DNA of 64,000 nucleotides. Source: Pneumocystis sp. 'macacae'. Taxonomy: Eukaryota; Ascomycota; Pneumocystomycetes; Pneumocystales; Pneumocystaceae. Shown here one piece after another: positions 50,493 through 61,948 of the stretch. Positions within the stretch are counted from its first letter, which is position 1. Every line of letters begins with the position of its first letter. The notes below the pieces were generated by a model. The model was not told the DNA's origin and ran no database searches. It was given only the letters and a program-made list of their open reading frames with translations. The translations under genes and the position numbers were made by a program. Location: contig CM030732.1 in NCBI GenBank assembly GCA_018127085.1, positions 310,001-374,000 of the forward strand, given 5' to 3'.

Positions 50493-52979
50493 ATGATTTT
50501 ACTCAATTATCATATTTTTACAAGCCAACTCATCTTTTATTCCTATTCCATTCTATTTCAAAAACAAATCAACTATTTAAGTCATTTTAAAAATACTTTT
50601 AAAAAATCATCTAAATTATAAAATAGAAAAAGTTATAACTCGCTCTCTAATTCAAATCGCTCTATTAATCCAAATAAGAAGTCTTCAAACTTATATATTA
50701 TCAAGGAAATAAGCAAATATTTGTGGCCTAAAGTATATTTTGTAACAATTTTTAACATTACTAACTAATCAATTAAGAATGATTTTAATATAAAAATTAG
50801 AGTGTGTTTATCATTATCCCTACTTATTGGATCTAAGGTTAATAAAGAGCATTATAATAATATATTTTATAACTTTAAAGATTCTAAATATTCAAATTCC
50901 GTTTTTTTTTAAAAAAATTATTGATTCTATAAATATTAATTCATTAGGGACTGATGAAACAGCTTGGGCAATTACAGGCTCTATTATTATTGGCTGTACT
51001 AAAAAACAAAAATATATAACGATCTAATATATAATTAGATGGTCTTGCTAGAATTAGCGCAACTGCTTTTCAAGAATTAAGAAATAGCATATTCGCTACT
51101 GTTTCTCAAAAAGCTATAAGAAAAGTAGCATACAATATTTTTGAACATCTTTTACAACTTGATTTAAACTTTCATCTAACGAGAAAAACCGGAGGACTAA
51201 CTAAAGCTATTGATCATGGAACAAAAAGTATAAGTTTTTTATTGACATCTATGGTATTCCACATTCTTCCTGTATCTCTAGAGATAATAATGGTTTGTGG
51301 TATTTTGGTTCATTCAATAATTATAACTTTTGAATGTACTTATTTTTATAGACCTATCAATATGGATCACACTTTGCATTTATAACCTTAGCAACTATGA
51401 TATTGTATAGTATTACCACTATAAAAACAACAACATGGAGGTATTTTTTAACTATTGTTAATTATTTATATTAAATATTATAGAACAAAATTTAGAAAAG
51501 AAGCTAATAAAGCAGATAATACAGCTGCATCATTAGCAATGGACTCACTTATTAATTATGAGACCATTAAGGTATATAGTAAATATTATAAATTCTAAAA
51601 TAACCAAAATATGTATTTCAACAATGAAAAATATCAAATTAACCTTTATGATAAATGTTTAAAGCATTATGAGTCTTCTTCAATAAAAGTTGCATCATCT
51701 TTAGCACTTCTCAATACTGAGCAAAATATTATATTTTCAACAGCAATAACAGCAATGATGTACTTAGCTATTAAAGGAATATATGCCGGGCAACTCAGTA
51801 TTGGTGACTTAGTAATGATTAACCAGCTAGTTTTCCAGTTATCCGTTCCTTTGAATTTCCTTGGGACAGTATATAGAGAATTGAAACAATCATTAATAGA
51901 TATGGAAACATTATTTAACTTACGGAAAATTCAAGTCACTATTAAAGTATAAAATTATATAAAATATATCATAATCTAATTACTACATTTAGGAACATGC
52001 AAATGCAAAAGATCTAGAATTTAAAAAAGGTGAAATAAAATTCGAAAATGTTACTTTTGGATATTTACCAGAACAACCAATTTTTAAAAATTTAAATTTT
52101 ACTATTTATCCAGGACAAAAAGTAGCTATTGTTGGGCCAAGTGGTAGTGGGTAAATATTACATTTTAGTTTTTTTCTAATAATAATTTTAAAAGAAAATC
52201 AACTATTTTACGTTTGCTTTTTAGATTTTATGAAATACAGAGTGGGAAAATTTTGATCGATGGGCAAGATATTTGCCATGTTACTCTTAATTCATTAAGA
52301 AACTCTATTGGAGTTTTACCTCAGGACACTCCTGTAAGTTATTATTTTTATTTATATTATTTCTTATAAAAAGCTTTTTAATGATACAATTTTGAACAAT
52401 ATCCAATATGGAAAAATAAATTCAACCATAGAAGAAGTTATTGAAGCAGCTAAAACAGCTCAAATACATGATACAATCCAAAAGTTTCCAGAAAAATATA
52501 ATACAATAGTGGGTGAAAGAGGATTAATGATTTCAGGTTAAATATTTCATTTTTTTGAAAAAAAATATTTATTATTAAAAGGCGGAGAAAAACAAAGACT
52601 AGCAGTATCAAGATTACTCCTTAAAAATTCACCAATTCTCTTTTTTGATGAAGCAGTAAAAATCCTATTTCTTTAATATAAAATTCATTATTATTTTAGA
52701 CATCAGCTTTGGATAGCGAAAATGAAAAATCTCTCCTAAATAATATTCAAAATATATTAAAAAAAAACAACAAAACTAGTATATTTATAGCTCATAAACT
52801 TCGTACCATTATGGATAGTGGTAAATAAATAAATGTATATTTATATTAAATTAAAAATTTCAGATAATATTATTGTTCTCAAAGATAAAAAAATAATAGA
52901 AAGTGGTACACATCATGAACTTATTAAAAAGGAAGGTCTTTATAAGAAAATGTGGATATCTCAGGAAACAAATAACTAG
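50493..52979 (+). CDS. ATM1: Mitochondrial ABC transporter Atm1 (ABCB7)
   Basis: The transmembrane half includes [60 protein letters not shown] and [10 protein letters not shown], hallmark Atm1 segments. The nucleotide-binding domain has Walker [22 protein letters not shown]-loop [17 protein letters not shown] signature [19 protein letters not shown], Walker B LFFDEATSALDSE and H-loop [13 protein letters not shown]. Atm1 is a half-transporter in the inner membrane that exports a sulphur compound needed for cytosolic Fe-S proteins. The 5' end is problematic. The ATG at 50493 opens a Lys/Ser/Asn-rich presequence-like frame that continues to [10 protein letters not shown] but is interrupted once, by TAA at 50619-50621, with no frame-keeping GT...AG intron around it. 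Confidence 0.9.
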
Positions 52980-53508
52980 TTCTTTTATATAAAATTTCAA
53001 AATATTAAATAATAGCAATAAAGTAATTCAATTTTACTATAATAATTTCACATATAATAATATTATATTTATATAATTCTATAAAATTTTATAATTTCAA
53101 AAAATATAACATAAAGATAATAATTATAATATTAAAAATATAATCAGTAATCAATTAAATTAAATATACATACATTTTTTTTTGATAAAAAAATTATATA
53201 CAAAAATTAAATATATTTTAAAATTATTTGTTAAATTACAAAATCCAAAAATTTATAATTTAAAATATCATATTTTTATAAATCATTTTTAGTAGAAACA
53301 TTAAATAATAAAAAATAATTATAATGACTATTTTAACTATAAAAAATGATAAAATATATTTGAAAACTTAATTATGCAAAATAAAAAATTTAAAAATAAA
53401 AATACAAATACTCTAATAAAATCGCATATATTTATGTTTCTATTTATTATCTATGTATGAAAAATTAACAAATATAATCTCAAAAGAATTAGGTATAAGT
53501 ACCATTTT
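52980..53508. other. AT-rich convergent intergenic region
   Basis: Between the stop codons of ATM1 and VAC14. No exon or RNA gene is seen. Confidence 0.7.
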
Positions 53509-56467
53509 TTAAAAATTAGCAAAAGTTTTAGAAATCAACGTTTGATTTTGTTGTCTAGCTCTTTCATGTTTATTTTGAACACTACGAAACTTTTCTAACA
53601 ATTCCGGCCATTTCATTTCATCTGTTTTGTTTTTTGACTTATGTTTTTCAAAATTATTCCTTAAAAATTTACAACAATTTTTATATCTAAAAAACTTACT
53701 GTTTAGAAAAAAATTGAAAAAGTCCTATAGAAGATACACTATTTAAACGATTGTTTAAAGTAGAAAATGCAGAAGACTGAGGTAATAACATAAGTAAACC
53801 ATATAAACATTTATAAAGATAAGGATATTTATCTGGCTCCAAAAGCTGCAATCGAAGATCTAAATAATTTAAAACTTAAAAAAATATACATAAATACTTA
53901 CATGTAAAAACAGGGGATTCCAGAAGTTGAACTAAAGTATCAATTTGTACAAGCATACTAACAGTCATTTCTAGCTCCGCACTATGTGATTAATTAGTTT
54001 AATTAAAATAATCAACAATCTTAACAATATTTGAAGTAAATTAGATGCTTGTTCATATGCTTGAGCCAAAAGACAAAGAGAAAACGTAGCAACAGCATTA
54101 TGACACCAACAACGATATAAACTTATAAACAAAGATTGACCATCCTAAAGAAATAAAAAAATATATATATAATATAAAAAATACCTTAAATTCTAAATTT
54201 TTGAGTCTTTTCCGGAAACCAGATAATTCTGGAGAAGTCATAAGATTATTATTTAAATTTTGTACCATAATACTCGCAAATTCTAAATCCTGGAACAGAT
54301 TATTTAGGCTTAAAAACAACAAAAAATCCACATACTTCATCTTTTTCTAAATTCTTTGCTAATGTACAATATATTTTTTCTGATTTAAGATAAATACATA
54401 GTTGACGAACAATTAAACTTCCACGAGTCTCAAGTAATCGTCGATCTGTACTAAAAAGAGATAATAAATTGACCATAAATACGTCAAAATAATCATTTTT
54501 ACTAGCAGAAGAAATTTGAGCAAGAAGTTGTAAATCCTTTATAATAACCTAAACAATATTAAATAAAATAGTAAAAAACAAGTTAACATATCTCATCATT
54601 AGGATCAGATAAAATTTTCAAGAGAGCTGGAAATGTCCCATCATTTAATGTAAGAACCTTTTATAATAAACTAAAATAAAGATATTTTCTAAGTTCTACC
54701 TTTTGAGGAGCCAAATTATGCAACATAATAAGCCAATTCAATGCAGCGATTCGTGTTTGCTCATGTTCATCTGAAAATTGAAGTGTAAGGGCATTTACAG
54801 TATTTGAATAATCCAAAATATCCCTAAAAGAAAAGATATCATTTTCTTGACTTCCTATTTTCATAAATTGTTGAAAAGAAAGATCTATAGATTTAGATGA
54901 TGATTTAGATGAATGAAATTGAGTTAGTTTTGAAGTGATCTTATCAGTCTCTAATACTTCTGATACTAAATTACAAAGATTTTGATTAATTTCTAAAGCT
55001 GCTTGACGTGAAGACTCTCCTCCCAAAGACAAAGCAGGTAACACAAGCGATATAAGACGTGGTGTAAATTTTAAAAGGTCAACAGGACAAATATTAAAAA
55101 ATTCAGCAATCCATCTCAAAGCCATCAACTGTATTGACTCCTCTTTTTAAATTAATACAAAAATAAAATCCGAGAAACCAACCAGATGAACTAATATGAG
55201 GAAGTAGTATTTCAATAATTTTAGAATAATGAATAAACACATCTTGACCAGAAATCCATTTTCCGTCCTCATTAAACATTAAATCGTCTTTTTGGATATC
55301 CTCATATTTACAGTTACCATCATTATCATCAGAATTTACTGAACTCTGATAAAACACACTAGATTTAACCTTTTTAAGTAAAAGTTCTTTTCTTATATTA
55401 GAAATTCTTTTTATTTCTGATAAAAAATCAGTTAGAATTCTGTCAGTAGCGTTTCGAACATCTTGATGAGAATCACTTAAAAATTTAATTAATCCATCAA
55501 GAAATTTAGGTAAATATGTAATAAGTTCCAAATCAGGAACCGAATCAAGAACCTTTAACCATTAAAAGAATCTAAAAAATTAAAGACTTTATACTGTAAT
55601 CCATGAAACTAGAAACATCCTCGTAAAAGGATTTATAACATATATACGTTCTGAGAGCATTGGTATAAATTTTTCTAACGAAAATACAGAAGATCTCTTG
55701 GTTTCCTCAACAATAACAGGAACTGATGGATCAACACTTAAAACCTTAGGAGAATCAACTGGACTAGGTGACCGCAAAACAGAAATATAGCTTGTAGCTT
55801 TTTCAGAAACTATATCTTTTATAAGTCGATCAAGAAGTTCAGCACCATTTTTTACAGAAGGTTCCGTATCAGAAGATAACTATAGAAATTAAAACATATT
55901 CTTTAAACTCCTAAAATAGTATTACTTTAGATAAAGCATCAAAAATTTCATTAAAATATAATAAAATTTCACCTTTTGCAACTTTTGCAATATTGTACAT
56001 ACTTTCACAAGCATAATACCTAACTCTATGTTCTTGGTCTAAAAAACATGACAAAACAGTAGGAACGATATCTTCTAAATATTCAGAGACATCCTAAAAC
56101 AAATATTAGTAATATTATATATAAACATCAAATAAAAACCTGACCAATAGCTATTACTACAGCAGCAAGGCCAATAAGACCGCCAAATGTAGCATTGGCA
56201 ACTCTCGATGGTCCATAAATAAAATCTTGGCAAAGAATATCAATTATCTGTTTTATTCTTGTTGTATCATTATTATTAAAGCACTCACGAGTAAGTCTTA
56301 CAATTAATAGCGTTTCAAACAAAAATATAATTACATACTTTTCAACTTCATAAGCAGCAGATTTCCTTTTCTCATAAAGACGATTTTGAAGACCTTGAAG
56401 TATATAATCATCTATAAAATCATTAACTAATTTTATAATTTTATACTTTTAAAGATATCTAACCCAT
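53509..56467 (-). CDS. VAC14: Vac14, HEAT-repeat scaffold of the Fab1/PIKfyve complex
   Basis: A two-base-phase first exon (ATG G at 56467) splices over a 37-nt intron to [30 protein letters not shown], the conserved Vac14 N-terminus. HEAT repeats follow: [91 protein letters not shown] and [20 protein letters not shown]. The C-terminal region contains [20 protein letters not shown] and ends [20 protein letters not shown]. About 800 residues in more than ten exons. Vac14 scaffolds Fab1 and Fig4 for PI(3,5)P2 synthesis at the vacuole. Confidence 0.93.
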
Positions 56468-58740
56468 TAAAAAATATCATTATATATTAACACAAAAAAT
56501 TGTTCTTAAAATTAAAATACATAATACTTATATACCATTTAACAAACAATATCTACAACTTAAAATAATAGGTTTTATTTTTATAGAAACCTAAATTGAA
56601 AAAAACGATATATATTTATAAAATATAATAATAAAGTAATTTTAATAAACATTTTTTTTCAAATATAATTTAAATATAAATAACTAAAAATTCAAATAAC
56701 AATAAATCTTCATTTTAATACTTTGAAAATAATTGAAATTTATATTTATTCTATTTTTTTTAAACTTTAAACTAAAAACATTAAAAATAAAAAACTTGTG
56801 ATTAAAAAAAATAAACTAATTTTAAAGGTAGTGAAGAAAGAAATATTAAAATTTTGCAAATTATATTTTTATTTTCCAATGATTGATCTTAATATATCCT
56901 TTTCGACTTGATAACCCTAATTATAAATATTAAACCTGTTCAAAATTTATTAAATATGTAAACATTTTATTTACAATTAATTAAAATCTGAAATTATTTA
57001 TATTTTAATTTTTTCAAAAGAGAAAAGTACATAATTGTTTCTTAAAATAATAAATCTTACTATTAAACTTCCAATTACTTTTTATCATTTTATAATTTCA
57101 AATTCGAATGAAAACATATTTATTCATTTAAAATACATTTAAATACGTTTAAAAGACAATTTATAGTTTTAATACAGATAAAAATTCTATAAATAACTAT
57201 TTTTTTAAAAAAATCTATGATAAAAACTATTTTCAAATATAAATTAAATCTATTAAATATAAAATTTTAGTATTTTTAATAAAATAATGCATATATTAAA
57301 TTAGCACTATTTTTTAAATTATAATATCTTGATTTCTAAAACAATTAGATATACTATTTCAAATTAGGCTATTCTTAAATTTTATTTTAGAATTTTAAGA
57401 AATATTTATTATATAAATATTTTTCCTCTTAAAAGATTCAAATATAAAAAACATATATTATTATTATAACATAGGAAATTATACATAGGAAACTTATTAT
57501 TATTACAGATAATTCAAATGCATTCAAAAGATAATTTTTATGTTAAAATTTTAATATAATAATTTAAAATATTGAAAATAAAATATTCATAAAATTATAT
57601 ATATGATATTTTTTTATAAATTTTAAAATTCAATAAATTTTATTATATTTCCAAATCACGTATAATACTATAGTGATTGTTAACTTTATCTTATTTAAAC
57701 ATTTTAAAAAACATTATTTTAAATATAACAAATCTCATAATTACTAAATTCTTTAAAAATATTATTATATATATTATAAAAATTTTTCTAATAATATTTA
57801 ATAATTATTTCTATATATAAATATTTACTAAAATCTAAACATTTTTTTTAAATATAAATAAATATATATATAATTTTAACATTTGAAAAAAATAATTAAG
57901 AGAATTTTTAAACCAAAAATTCATTTTTTTAAAAAATTAACATCACATATATCCTATATTCTTACTAAAAATCATAAATTATAACAAAGCTATATATATC
58001 AACTATTTTATAATGTATTTCTAAATTATCCTAATTTTTATTGTTTAAAAAACAAAATAATCTTTTCAATTTAAAAATATATTAACTATATAGAAGAAAT
58101 ATTAAGAAAAAAAAAATCTATTTAAAATAAACCTAAAAACCTAAATATAAATATTTAATCATATATAAAAATTAACCGTCAATTTGTATTTAATAATACT
58201 AAAATTATTCTATATTTTAATTAAATTATATCCTAATCTTATTCCTATCTTCATTAAATAAATTTTAAGTAATTTTCAAAATATAATTACTCAATTTTTA
58301 TTTATTAAATATAATTTGATAAAAAAATAGTATAAAATCATAAAAAACAAAAATAGATCAATGAAAATCATAATAACAAGTACAAAAAAATTTTACAACG
58401 TTTATATAACACCAACAAAAATCATAATAACGATTATAAAAAAATTTTATAAAATTTATAAGATTAAAAAAATAGTTGAACAATATTCTAACATAAAAAA
58501 ATCATAAAACAATCAATAAAATATAAATAAAATATAAACAAAATATACTAAATTTATCATTCAAAAATGCCTAAAATTTACATAGTCAATATCTATATAA
58601 ATTCCTAAAATTTAACATAAATAATCACATATTTCATTTTCAAAAATACCCAAGACAATTTATAAACTAGATATAATCCTAATAGAGATTTCAAAATATG
58701 CATTTACTATAAATCTGCCTTCGGTATTTAACATTTATAG
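56468..58740. other. 2.3-kb AT-rich gene desert
   Basis: The longest gene-free stretch in the window. It is extremely A/T-rich, with no open reading frame above 60 codons on either strand, no RNA gene recognised and no transposon ends. It includes a degenerate direct repeat at 58364-58460. Function unknown. Confidence 0.7.
58364..58460. repeat. Degenerate 43-44-bp direct repeat (two copies)
   Basis: Copy 1 at 58364-58406 and copy 2 at 58417-58460 both begin AAAATCATAATAAC and share an internal AAAAAAATTTTA and a TTTATA end, with several substitutions between. The spacing is about 53 bp. Confidence 0.7.
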
Positions 58741-60598
58741 TTATTTTAAAATAACATTATTATTATTTAATATTTGTTCCTGTAAATCGCCATCTAGCTC
58801 CTCTACAGAACATGATTTTCCTAGAACCATAGAATCAGATGTACCGGATAACACTTGACATTCTAATTTATTCAAAGATTCTCGAGACGAACAAAGTGAC
58901 TTAGTAGCATCCGATACCTTAAAAGACTTATTAGATGCATCATATTCTCCATTAACTAAAGACTCAGCACTTTTCAAGGATACAGAAAGTTGTGTTTTCT
59001 CCAAACTTAATTTATCTGTGGAAACATGAGCTTCATCTGTATTATGAGATATCGAGTTTCCCAAATCTTCCTCGAATTTAGTTTGAACCATTATGGAAAC
59101 AGAGGATTGATCTAAAACAGGGGAAGACATTGGAGAAAATTCCTCATTATTTATTTGAGACTCTAATAATACTGATGATTTCGAACCATCCATCTGAGAT
59201 TGTAATGGTATATATAAAGAGTCAGATCTAATAATAAATGTAAGAAAAAAAAACAAAAATACGTATACTAATTATTACAGTTTTCGATTAAGATTCTAAA
59301 TCGATAAATTACATAACCTTTAAATAAAAATACTACCTTTTCTACAACATTTGATTGTTTATCTAAATCAGATTCAAAATCAAAAGATTCTTGAGGCTTT
59401 GAAGGACAAGGACACTCATCTGTCGATGAATAATATGAAGAATCCCTTTAAAAATTAATATATTATTCCGAACGTTGAAAACAATATTACCTCAAAGATG
59501 ATTTCAAAGTGGCTACCTCTTTTTGATTGTCAGAATCATTCGAATATACATTAGGAGTGCCTAGCACAACAGGAGCATGTATTGATACATTATCATTGGA
59601 ATTCTGTTAAGAAACTCAAAACCAATCAAACCTATTACTAAAAACTAACCTGACCAGAAGAAATATTATCACTCAAGAGAATAGACAGTTCACCCTACTT
59701 CCCTTAATCATGAAAATAATTTTGCAATCATTAAACCTTTTCAATGAAAGACTATAGTATTATTATTAGATAAATTATAATCAAAGAACATAATATAGCT
59801 CACCATATTCTCTCCACTTATCTTATCCTTCCCATGATTCTTCTTGATATTAAGTACAAATTAAATATTTTCGTTAATAATACCATATCAAGAACTTGAG
59901 GCTCTGCTTCTCGATGTGAAACAGATGTTATCAAATCAATAGTATCCTTAAAATCACTATCCGAATCCTGAGAAGAATGCTTTTTTTGATCAGATACACC
60001 ATTTTGATCTAAAAATATTAAAATTAAAAAAAAAAAAATATATTACCATATATTATTTGATTATCTAGAATATTTTCCATCTGCAAAGCCACAATATAAT
60101 CCCTAAACTCTTCATCGGACATATATGACCGTCCCGCAAACTTCTTGATATCATTATACCAGTCAAGTAATTCTTGGTATGTTTTTGTTCTAAAAACCAA
60201 TATATGAAGTCTAGAAATATTAATCTAAGAAAACTTCAAAAATACACATCAATAATAATATACCGATTAGAATTCTCACATTTATACCTCTTCAAGGAAA
60301 ATTTATACGATTTAGCATTTACAGGACTATGATCACTAATTTCATAATCACGAAGAGACAATGACATAATTGGCATCTGATCACAGCTAAGATTACTAGA
60401 CTTAAACTCATGAAGGAACCCTGATGGTGTAAGCACATAGAATCCACTATTATAGGATTTAAAAATTTTAGTTCTTCTTTCAAGACTACCACAACGTATT
60501 TCCTTAGCAGCAGGATGATTCTGACCATATAAAACATCACTAAGAGACCTAGGAGCACGAAATCCAACAAAATCATCACTATTATCACATATCCCCAT
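58741..60598 (-). CDS. PH-domain protein resembling the C-terminal half of Slm1/Slm2
   Basis: From the ATG at 60598 the protein reads MGICDNSDDFVGFRAPRSLS, then GQNHPAAKEIRCGSLERRTK, FKSYNSGFYVLTPSGFLHEF, PIMSLSLRDYEISDHSPVNA and KSYKFSLKRYKCENSN. This is the Slm-type PH domain, whose family binds PI(4,5)P2 at the plasma membrane and is phosphorylated by TORC2. After TKTYQELLDWYNDIKKFAGR come several short exons and a Ser/Asp-rich tail ending LNNNNVILK. In Slm1/2 the sequence 'NHPAA..E.R.G.LERK.K.LKSY' directly follows a BAR domain in the same protein. Here the BAR part is in a separate upstream ORF. A TAA lies two codons ahead of this ATG, and no AG acceptor inside the exon keeps frame. Confidence 0.75.
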
Positions 60599-60762
60599 TA
60601 TTTACAACTTCAAAAAAGCAATATCTAAACAAAAATTTATTTTACGAAATCCAAAATTTTTATCGGAAAATAACATGAAAAAAAGAATTTTTTTAAAAAA
60701 ATACATAAAAAATAAAAAACAAAATAAACTAAAATAAAAAAATAAAATTATATTAATTCTCA

Positions 60763-61845
60763 ATAAGATGTTTAAAGACAGAATCTAGCAATTTTTATAA
60801 AAAAAAAAATAAATTTAAAAACATTTACCTTCTCTAATGAAACTATTCCATCCTTTATTAAGAGAAATAGAATCACCCACAACACTAATATTCTTATTGA
60901 AATCGTAAACAAAATCAATTTCTTTCTGAAGACCGTCTTTATATTGACCAAAAACTTGTCGAATTGTATCTATCACACGATTTTCAATTCTACGACAATA
61001 ATTCTCTATATCCAAATAAGCCCGATGTAACGCATTCTCCTCTGAAAGCATCTGTATAATTTGCTTTTCTAAATGAAACTTAACAAGATATGGATCCATT
61101 TTAGGAGTAATTTTTTCAGGATTAAATTCCCATGTTAAAAGAGAATCCTTATAAACATTAAATAACTTGTATATTTAATTCAATACATTAAAGATTAATT
61201 TAGCATACCTTTTTAGCGGCCTCTGTTTCCTTAGATAAATTATTACGAAATCTGGAAGACATTTTCATAACATCTTTAATACTATCACTCAACATAGTTC
61301 TTTCCTTTTCTAACTTTAAAATAATATCCGAATTTACATTATCTGGTATTGTAGACAAATAATTAGAATATTCCCGATTCCATTCACAAAAAATTTTTTC
61401 AGCTTCTCTAAGTCCACCATCCTTAAAAGAAAATTTGTTACAAGAATTAATCTATTTATACCCTTTAATATATAATAAAAATATCAAAGGTCTAACACTC
61501 AACAAACCCCCTAGTTTCTTAAATTCAGCTGCTTTAGTTTCTTGAACATGAACAACTGCTTTGAAATATACAATAAGCTCTTTTAGTAAACCTCTCCATG
61601 CTAATCAAAAGTAAAAAACTGAAAACAAAATAATAACAAGACTTACTGTTAAAACGAGAAGCAAGAACTTTTGTAGGATCCAAATTTTCTGAAATAGAAG
61701 ATGAAAATATAGAATCTACATTATTATTATGAACATCCCATATTAAACTTTCTTTTAAAAAAGGCATATGAGATAACTTTTTTTGACAACTCTTATCTCC
61801 TTTCTGGCGCTCTTCATGATCCCTTAAAGAAACAGAGTCTTTCAT
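60763..61845 (-). CDS. F-BAR-like protein resembling the N-terminal half of Slm1/Slm2
   Basis: The start at 61845 gives MKDSVSLRDHEERQKGDKSC. The helical membrane-binding domain contains ENLDPTKVLASRFN, WRGLLKELIVYFKAVVHVQE, TKAAEFKKLGG, REAEKIFCEWNREYSNYLST and IPDNVNSDIILKLEKERTML. It continues with KDSLLTWEFNPEKITPKMDP, LEKQIIQMLSEENALHRAYL and DIENYCRRIENRVIDTIRQV, a good match to the Slm1 BAR region. The last intron (donor GTAAATG, acceptor TTGCTAG) joins to EDSVFKHLIEN and TAA; if it is retained the frame stops at GKCF. Either way the ORF ends before the PH domain. About 310 residues. Slm proteins sit in eisosomes and relay TORC2 signals; the two ORFs could also be one broken gene. Confidence 0.72.
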
Positions 61846-61948
61846 CGAACTTATTTTAATAGCTTTATAAAACTTATTTTTTCAGAAAAAAAAATATCCG
61901 AAATATCGAAAAAAAGTTCAAGATAATAAATATATTAAACAAAATAAT

